In this document: piece by piece, positions 6,900 to 10,831 of the stretch
How the letters are laid out: each line of letters opens with the position of its first letter
Numbering within the stretch: the first letter of the stretch is position 1
Assembly (NCBI GenBank): GCA_021786655.1
Contig: JAJYMU010000040.1
Coordinates: 1 to 10,831 of the forward strand
Reading direction: 5' to 3'
Origin: Bacteroidota bacterium
Lineage (GTDB): Bacteria; Bacteroidota; Ignavibacteria; Ignavibacteriales; Melioribacteraceae
DNA length: 10,831 nt
Program-made: the position numbers and the translations under genes
The notes under the pieces: model-generated
Told to the model about the DNA's origin: nothing
What the model saw: the letters and a program-made list of their open reading frames with translations, nothing else
Database searches by the model: none

Positions 6900-7652
6900 A
6901 TGGAAAGTACTATGTACGCACTTTCTGCAAGAGATATTAAAAAGAGATTCAAAAAACGGGAAGCCGTAAAAGGAATCAGCATAAAAATTACGCAGGGCGA
7001 AATTGCGGGTTTGCTAGGACCAAACGGCGCCGGTAAAACAACAACATTTCAAATGATAACCGGCGATGTGAAAGCCGACAGCGGGCATATCTTTTTCGAC
7101 GATACTGATATTACAAATTATCCAATGTACAAAAGAGCACGGCTTGGCACCGGTTATCTTCCGCAAGAACCGTCGGCGTTTAGAGGTTTGACCGCCGAAG
7201 AAAATGTAGTTGCCGTTCTTGAGATGAATCATTATACCAAAGAGCAAATAAAAGAACGGCTCGAAGAAGTGATGACGGAATTTGGAATGGCGACGAGAAG
7301 TAACATCAAAGCAAAAGATTTATCGGGCGGAGAAAGAAGAAGGCTGGAAGTAATGCGTGCAATGGCGCTTCATCCTCGCTTTATGCTGCTTGACGAGCCG
7401 TTTGCGGGCGTAGGTCCATTAGCGGTGGATGATCTTCAGCAGATAATTGTGAAGTTAAAAGAAAAAAATGTAGGTGTGCTAATAACAGACCACAATGTTC
7501 ATGAGACGTTTGAGATTACGGATAGAGCTTACATTATTAATCAGGGTGAAATTCTAATTAAAGGCATACCCAAGGAAATTGAACAGAATGAACTTGCAAG
7601 AAAAGTATTTCTCGGGGAAAAATTTCACCTCCCTACGGGCAGGCAAGTTTAA
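6900..7652 (+). CDS. LptB-like ABC transporter ATP-binding protein
   Basis: This 250-residue nucleotide-binding protein most resembles LptB, the ATPase that drives lipopolysaccharide extraction. The order is Walker A GPNGAGKTT (40-48), Q-loop in YLPQEPSAFRGLTAEENVVAVLE (86-108), signature LSGGERRR (141-148), Walker B FMLLDEP (161-167) and H-loop His198 in LITDHNVHET (194-203). The D-loop, normally GVDP in LptB, reads GVGP (170-173), losing a residue used in dimer communication. The family body ends at FLGEKF (237-242). The final LPTGRQV and the stop derive from an inserted repeat. No permease gene is adjacent. The ATG at 6900 fits TAGGAG 7 nt upstream; an internal ATG at codon 5 is possible but worse placed. 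Control by a fluoride riboswitch suggests either an envelope-related role under fluoride or a specialised paralogue. I withhold the symbol because the housekeeping role is not shown. Confidence 0.9.
   Translation: MESTMYALSARDIKKRFKKREAVKGISIKITQGEIAGLLGPNGAGKTTTFQMITGDVKADSGHIFFDDTDITNYPMYKRARLGTGYLPQEPSAFRGLTAEENVVAVLEMNHYTKEQIKERLEEVMTEFGMATRSNIKAKDLSGGERRRLEVMRAMALHPRFMLLDEPFAGVGPLAVDDLQQIIVKLKEKNVGVLITDHNVHETFEITDRAYIINQGEILIKGIPKEIEQNELARKVFLGEKFHLPTGRQV
7628..7649 (+). repeat. PTGRQV-type repeat at the end of the ABC ATPase gene
   Basis: The segment CCTCCCTACGGGCAGGCAAG with its flanks is GC-rich and imperfectly palindromic (ACCTCCCT against AGGCAAGT, 6 of 8 pairing). It encodes LPTGRQV and is followed at once by the stop codon. 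It resembles the repeat at 545-565 and appears to have replaced or extended the native C-terminus. Confidence 0.6.
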
Positions 7653-7669
7653 AGAGAGATGGAATAGCC

Positions 7670-8281
7670 ATGAAAGAGAATGCATCAAAAGAAAAATTAT
7701 TTTGGAAAATGGAAAATGAATCGGGTTGCCCGGTTTGTTCTCTCTTAATGGATTATGAATTCAACCTCCTGGCGAACATACAATATGATATAACGAATGA
7801 CGATTCCTTGAGAAAACAGATTGCAATGGGTGGCGGTTTCTGCGATTTCCATTTTAGGCAATTCAAAAAAATTGCAAATGGTAAAACGAACATTGTTTTT
7901 TTAAAAACTATTATTGAGGTAGGACCTTACAAAAAAGAAAACTTTAAGATTAACTGTAAGATTTGTGAAAAAGTCCATGAATATGAAATTGCGGCGGTAC
8001 AAATTTTTACCAATCTTTTATCAACGGTAGAAACTGCGGCAAAGTTTGAACAATCGAATGGGATCTGTTTTGACCACCTTAAGATGGCAAATAATTTTAT
8101 AAAAGATGTAGCATTGAGAACATGGCTTGGCAGAACGCATATCTACCAAATTGAAAGAATGAAAGAAGATTTTGTTTATATGAACGGCATCAGTTCTTTT
8201 TACGAAATTGACCGTGAAAAACGAGGATTAATAAACGCGCTTATACAAAAATTAACGGGAAGAAAAAGCGGCGGACTTTAG
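7670..8281 (+). CDS. Duplicated Cys/His (putative zinc-binding) protein, DUF6062-like
   Basis: This 203-residue soluble protein has two copies of the same potential metal site. The first is CPVC (20-23) with CDFH (58-61); the second is CKIC (96-99) with CFDH (133-136). Each repeat gives three Cys and one His, with 34 and 33 residues between the pairs, typical of a structural zinc site, so I infer an internal duplication. The sequence around GGFCDFHFRQF resembles proteins labelled DUF6062, a family of unknown function; that label is from memory and tentative. The C-terminal MNGISSFYEIDREKRGLINALIQKLTGRKSGG is basic. It starts 17 nt after the ABC ATPase gene (SD-like GAGAG at 7654-7658) and is in riboswitch unit 2. 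No enzymatic motif is seen. Possible roles are an adaptor for the ATPase or a metal or redox sensor; neither is demonstrated. Confidence 0.82.
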   Translation: MKENASKEKLFWKMENESGCPVCSLLMDYEFNLLANIQYDITNDDSLRKQIAMGGGFCDFHFRQFKKIANGKTNIVFLKTIIEVGPYKKENFKINCKICEKVHEYEIAAVQIFTNLLSTVETAAKFEQSNGICFDHLKMANNFIKDVALRTWLGRTHIYQIERMKEDFVYMNGISSFYEIDREKRGLINALIQKLTGRKSGGL

Positions 8282-8287
8282 TTAAGG

Positions 8288-8710
8288 ATGATCAACACTA
8301 ATAGACAAATAATAAAAACATTCGAATTTGTAGTTGAGCTTTTGGAAAAGATTTCGACGAAACGAGAAAACCGTTTATTTATAAGCAGGTGCAAATCGGT
8401 AAAATCTCATTTGGACTCGCTGAATAATCAAAAAGATTTGCCAGAAATACGAATCGACTTATACCAGATGATTGACGAACTCAAATTTATAATTCAAGCC
8501 GAGATTAGATTTTTTCTTTTCCCTTTACCCGATATAAAACAAGAAACCTATGAGCTCGGGAAAAGGTACATGGGTAATTTTCTGGAGTGGTTTAAACCGG
8601 AAGAAAATATTCCAGTCGAAGAAATTCTCAAATTATTAAATGATGAAATTTATCTATTGGCAGAAGCAAAACATATTATGGAGAAGTTGGAATTAAAAGT
8701 GGGTTGGTAA
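8288..8710 (+). CDS. Hypothetical helical protein in the fluoride ABC unit
   Basis: I do not recognise this 140-residue protein. It is rich in Leu, Ile, Glu and Lys and is predicted mostly helical. Heptad-like spacing occurs at about 8-21 (IIKTFEFVVELLEK) and 118-137, with a proline-containing segment FFLFPLPDIKQETYELGKRYMGNFLEWF (75-102) in the middle. There is no signal peptide, clear TM segment or Cys motif. The ATG follows AAGG with almost no spacing, so initiation probably relies on coupling: the upstream gene stops at 8281 in the same reading frame, six bases earlier. It is the last gene of riboswitch unit 2. Its composition and open frame are like its neighbours, so it looks like a real gene. 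A soluble partner of the Cys-rich protein is possible. Confidence 0.72.
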   Translation: MINTNRQIIKTFEFVVELLEKISTKRENRLFISRCKSVKSHLDSLNNQKDLPEIRIDLYQMIDELKFIIQAEIRFFLFPLPDIKQETYELGKRYMGNFLEWFKPEENIPVEEILKLLNDEIYLLAEAKHIMEKLELKVGW

Positions 8711-8740
8711 AAGCGAATTTTTTAACACTTACAATTTTTT

Positions 8741-8748
8741 TATGTTTG
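8741..8748 (+). promoter_or_regulatory. -7 promoter element for the PAP2/MFS unit
   Basis: TATGTTTG is a perfect TAnnTTTG match. Transcription would start about 8753-8755, just before riboswitch 3 P1 at 8757. The -33 region is T-rich but lacks a clear TTG, so the promoter may be weak or need help. Confidence 0.5.
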
Positions 8749-8756
8749 TAAACATC

Positions 8757-8806
8757 ATGGCGATGGAGTTCGCCATTAAGCGCTGCAAGTAGCTGATAAC
8801 TCCTAC
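8757..8806 (+). promoter_or_regulatory. Fluoride riboswitch 3 (crcB motif) upstream of the PAP2/MFS unit
   Basis: P1 is ATGGCG (8757-8762) with CGCCAT (8771-8776), closing the loop ATGGAGTT. P2 is short, GCT (8782-8784) with AGC (8791-8793). The pseudoknot is GGAGTT (8765-8770) with AACTCC (8798-8803). The tail CTGATAACTCCTAC is the consensus form. This is the most canonical of the three aptamers. Confidence 0.95.
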
Positions 8807-8855
8807 ACACCCGACTAAGCAGGATTTTGGTTTGGTGTAGGAGTTCTTCCTTTTG
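8798..8855 (+). terminator. Expression platform of riboswitch 3 (intrinsic terminator)
   Basis: AACTCCTACAC (8798-8808) pairs perfectly over 11 bp with GTGTAGGAGTT (8835-8845), followed by the pyrimidine-rich CTTCCTTTTG. The 5' arm is the pseudoknot strand, giving a simple on-switch with fluoride. The gene's own SD (TGAGGT, about 8894-8899) is about 50 nt downstream and outside the hairpin, so control should be at transcription. Confidence 0.8.
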
Positions 8856-8903
8856 ACAACCCCCTACATTTAACCGCAAATAAAATCATTTTGTGAGGTA
8901 ATT

Positions 8904-9572
8904 ATGCTTAAAAAAAATCTGCTCAATCTGTATGAAGATGCTAAATCTATTCACTTTTCGTTTATCGGATTGGTCAAGAGAAATATTTTAATTTCAACAC
9001 TCATTCTTATCGTTTACTTATCTATTTTCTTTGTCGATCCCATTGTAAGGGATTGGTTTTCGAAAATACATAACAATTTTTTCGATTTTGTTTTTAATAT
9101 AGGTCATTGGTATGGGAAACCATATTTAACGTTCACTAGCTTTTTACTTTTGTACATAGGTGGTATTCTTTTTAGCAACAACAGAATAAGAGAATCCGGC
9201 TGGAAAATTTTTGAAGCATTTGTTCTGTCGGGAATAATTGTAACTGTTATCAAATCAATTCTTGGCAGATGGCGTCCTTATACAGAGCACGGAAACTTTG
9301 CTTTTTACTTTTTAACCTTCGGACCAAACGATCATCTTTCTCTGCCTTCCGGTGATGTTGCAATTGCATTTGCATTCTCAACAGTTGTTGCCGGCTTTTT
9401 TGACAACAAAGCTTGGAAAATATTTTGGTTTAGCATGGCTGTATTAACCGCATTAGGAAGAATTTATCACGATCAACACTGGCTGACCGATGTAATACTA
9501 GCAGCCGTTATTTCTACTTGTGTTGGAAATGTTGTTAACAATAACTCAAGAGTGAATTCGGAATTAACATGA
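8904..9572 (+). CDS. PAP2-superfamily membrane protein with PSGD in place of PSGH
   Basis: This 222-residue protein has about six TM segments (about 28-45, 73-91, 104-120, 151-166, 171-185, 195-210), typical of integral PAP2 lipid or polyprenyl-phosphate phosphatases. Motif 1 is intact, K117-x6-R124-P125. Motif 3 is intact, R186-x5-H192-x3-D196, including the nucleophile His. Motif 2 reads PSGD (148-151), so the conserved His that acts in catalysis is Asp. Activity may be altered or lost, or Asp may substitute. No signal peptide precedes the first TM. The ATG follows TGAGGT; the stop overlaps the MFS start by 4 nt. It is the first gene of riboswitch unit 3. It differs from the exported PAP2 of unit 1 in length and topology, so the two are not a recent duplication. 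The frame is intact, which argues against a pseudogene. Confidence 0.88.
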   Translation: MLKKNLLNLYEDAKSIHFSFIGLVKRNILISTLILIVYLSIFFVDPIVRDWFSKIHNNFFDFVFNIGHWYGKPYLTFTSFLLLYIGGILFSNNRIRESGWKIFEAFVLSGIIVTVIKSILGRWRPYTEHGNFAFYFLTFGPNDHLSLPSGDVAIAFAFSTVVAGFFDNKAWKIFWFSMAVLTALGRIYHDQHWLTDVILAAVISTCVGNVVNNNSRVNSELT

Positions 9573-10774
9573 ACGACAAAATGAAATCAAACGGGATAAC
9601 AATCGAAAATAAAGTGAAGGTAAAAAAGTCGGCATTAAGATTTGTTCTTTTGATTGGCGTTGTGAGTCTCTTTGCCGATGCTACTTATGAAGGAGCGCGA
9701 AGCATTGCTGGACCATATCTTGCAATTCTTGGCGCAAGCGCAACTCTTGTAGGATTTATTGGCGGATTCGGAGAATTGCTCGGTTACGGATTGCGTCTTG
9801 TTTCGGGAAGACTTAGTGAACGCACGGGAAAGTTCTGGCCAATCACTTTATTCGGTTATGTAATTCAGATGAGCGCAATTCCTTTGATGGCTCTTGCACC
9901 AAATTGGCAAATATTCGGACTTCTGATAATACTTGAGAGGATAGGTAAAGCTACACGCAATCCTCCCCGCGATGTTATGCTATCTCATGCAGCAAAGCAG
10001 GTCGGCGGTTATGGCTGGGCATTCGGAACGCACGAAGCGTTGGATCAACTTGGCGCGCTCATTGGTCCTCTTGTAGTTGCCATAATGCTTGCGAGTCAAG
10101 GAAGTTACAAAATTGCTTTTTCAACGCTTCTTATTCCAGCGATCATTTGTGTAACCCTAATTTTTACCGCTAGATTTTTATATCCTAAACCGGAAGAAAT
10201 GGAAATAAGTGTTCCGAATGTTGAAACGACCGGGCTACCGAAAGTGTTTTGGGTTTATCTTGTTGGCGCGGCGTTAGTTGCTGCGGGATTTGCCGACTTC
10301 TCTTTAATTGCGTATCACTTTCAAAAAACCGATCACATCCCTACTACGTGGGTTCCGATTTTTTATTCTGTAGCAATGGCGGTCAGCGGCAGCGGTTCGC
10401 TTTTGTTCGGAAGATTGTTTGACCGTGTTGGTCTTTGGATACTAATTCCATTGACGATTATTTCTGCTGCATCGGCGCCGCTTGTATTTTTCGGTGGATT
10501 CTGGTTTGCGTTAATCGGTTCCGCTTTATGGGGACTCGGCATGGGAGTTCATGAATCAATTATACCGGCGGCAGTTGCAACGATGGTACCTCAACAGCGA
10601 AGACCTTCCGCTTACGGAATTTTTACGGCAGGTTACGGTATCGCTTGGTTTCTTGGCAGCGTGGTGTTAGGAATTTTGTACGATGCATGGATACCGGCGG
10701 TGGTAATTTTATCTGTTATACTTCAGCTCATTGCAATTCCTATTTTCGTAAATCTGAGGAAGAAAATAGAATGA
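9569..10774 (+). CDS. MFS transporter
   Basis: This 401-residue major facilitator superfamily protein has about 12 TM segments in two halves. The loop 2-3 motif A is GRLSERTGKFW (80-90 region), and its C-half counterpart is GRLFDRVG (281-288). The stretch RIGKATRNPPRDVMLSHA (124-141), between TM4 and TM5, is typical of a bacterial MFS subgroup with an (R)xPxRDxxL pattern. GMGVHESIIPAAVATMVP (324-341) is another conserved helix. The substrate is unknown; proton-linked efflux is the usual activity of such proteins. The start ATG overlaps the PAP2 stop (ATGA), so the two are translationally coupled. ATG at codon 5 is an alternative start. It is the last gene of riboswitch unit 3; after its stop only 57 nt remain, with no visible terminator. 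Given its control it could export fluoride, a fluorinated compound or a metabolite; this cannot be decided from sequence. Confidence 0.92.
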   Translation: MNDKMKSNGITIENKVKVKKSALRFVLLIGVVSLFADATYEGARSIAGPYLAILGASATLVGFIGGFGELLGYGLRLVSGRLSERTGKFWPITLFGYVIQMSAIPLMALAPNWQIFGLLIILERIGKATRNPPRDVMLSHAAKQVGGYGWAFGTHEALDQLGALIGPLVVAIMLASQGSYKIAFSTLLIPAIICVTLIFTARFLYPKPEEMEISVPNVETTGLPKVFWVYLVGAALVAAGFADFSLIAYHFQKTDHIPTTWVPIFYSVAMAVSGSGSLLFGRLFDRVGLWILIPLTIISAASAPLVFFGGFWFALIGSALWGLGMGVHESIIPAAVATMVPQQRRPSAYGIFTAGYGIAWFLGSVVLGILYDAWIPAVVILSVILQLIAIPIFVNLRKKIE

Positions 10775-10831
10775 TCGATTTATCCCGGATGAATAAGAAT
10801 TGATTTTATCAACAAGGGGAAACATTTATAT

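Noticed and set aside
2963..8806. Leaders as some other riboswitch class (guanidine or purine types)
   Set aside because: The ATGGAGTT loop, AACTCC pseudoknot strand and CTAATAACTCCTAC tail are specific to the fluoride class, and the first leader precedes crcB.
8676..8879. Minus-strand open frame over riboswitch 3
   Set aside because: The region is fully explained by the promoter, aptamer and terminator on the plus strand.
8904..9572. Second PAP2 gene as a pseudogene because of PSGD
   Set aside because: The frame is intact, the other catalytic motifs are conserved, and the gene has a functional-looking leader and a coupled downstream gene.
1..10831. CRISPR arrays, tRNA or rRNA genes, transposases, phage genes
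   Set aside because: I saw no regularly spaced repeats, no cloverleaf candidates and no integrase or transposase motifs; the only repeats are the short hairpin elements described.

Overview
The window is a compact, all plus-strand stretch of a moderately AT-rich bacterial chromosome. Two things point to the Bacteroidota/Chlorobiota/Ignavibacteriota group. There are TAnnTTTG-type -7 promoter elements directly in front of leader RNAs. There are also short GC-rich hairpin repeats that read through coding regions as LPTGQAG and LPTGRQV peptides, which I associate with environmental members of that group. The lineage call is an inference; no rRNA or tRNA is present.

The main content is a fluoride-response island. 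Three separate fluoride (crcB-motif) riboswitches, each with the P1 loop ATGGAGTT and the matching 3' pseudoknot strand AACTCC, lie about 2-4 kb apart and head three consecutive transcription units. Unit 1 (about 2963-6796) is riboswitch, FluC/CrcB fluoride channel, DUF190 PII-like protein, CPA2-type cation/proton antiporter, universal stress protein, exported PAP2 phosphatase and a 5-TM EamA protein. Its junctions are mostly overlaps or 1-nt gaps. Unit 2 (about 6809-8710) is riboswitch, an LptB-like ABC ATPase, a duplicated Cys/His protein that probably binds metal, and an unrecognised helical protein. Unit 3 (about 8757-10774) is riboswitch, a second PAP2-family membrane protein whose PSGH motif reads PSGD, and an MFS transporter.

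Upstream (1-2902) lies a translationally coupled pair of MutS-like ATPases. The first is cut by the window edge. Both carry Asn-Glu where the Walker B motif normally has Asp-Glu. MutS-family genes have been reported near fluoride riboswitches elsewhere, so this pair may be a fourth unit of the island, but its promoter and leader are outside the window.

The units plausibly work together as follows. FluC exports fluoride, helped by the antiporter through ion or pH balance. The stress protein, the phosphatases (a metal-independent superfamily) and the MutS-like ATPases would offset inhibition of phosphoryl-transfer enzymes. The ABC/Cys-rich unit and the PAP2/MFS unit are the least characterised parts and the best candidates for new fluoride-response biology. 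The three riboswitches have visibly different expression platforms: one sequesters the Shine-Dalgarno, one is a terminator whose U-tract is also the SD-to-start spacer, and one is a terminator clear of the ribosome binding site. Non-coding stretches are all under 200 nt and are mostly occupied by the riboswitches.
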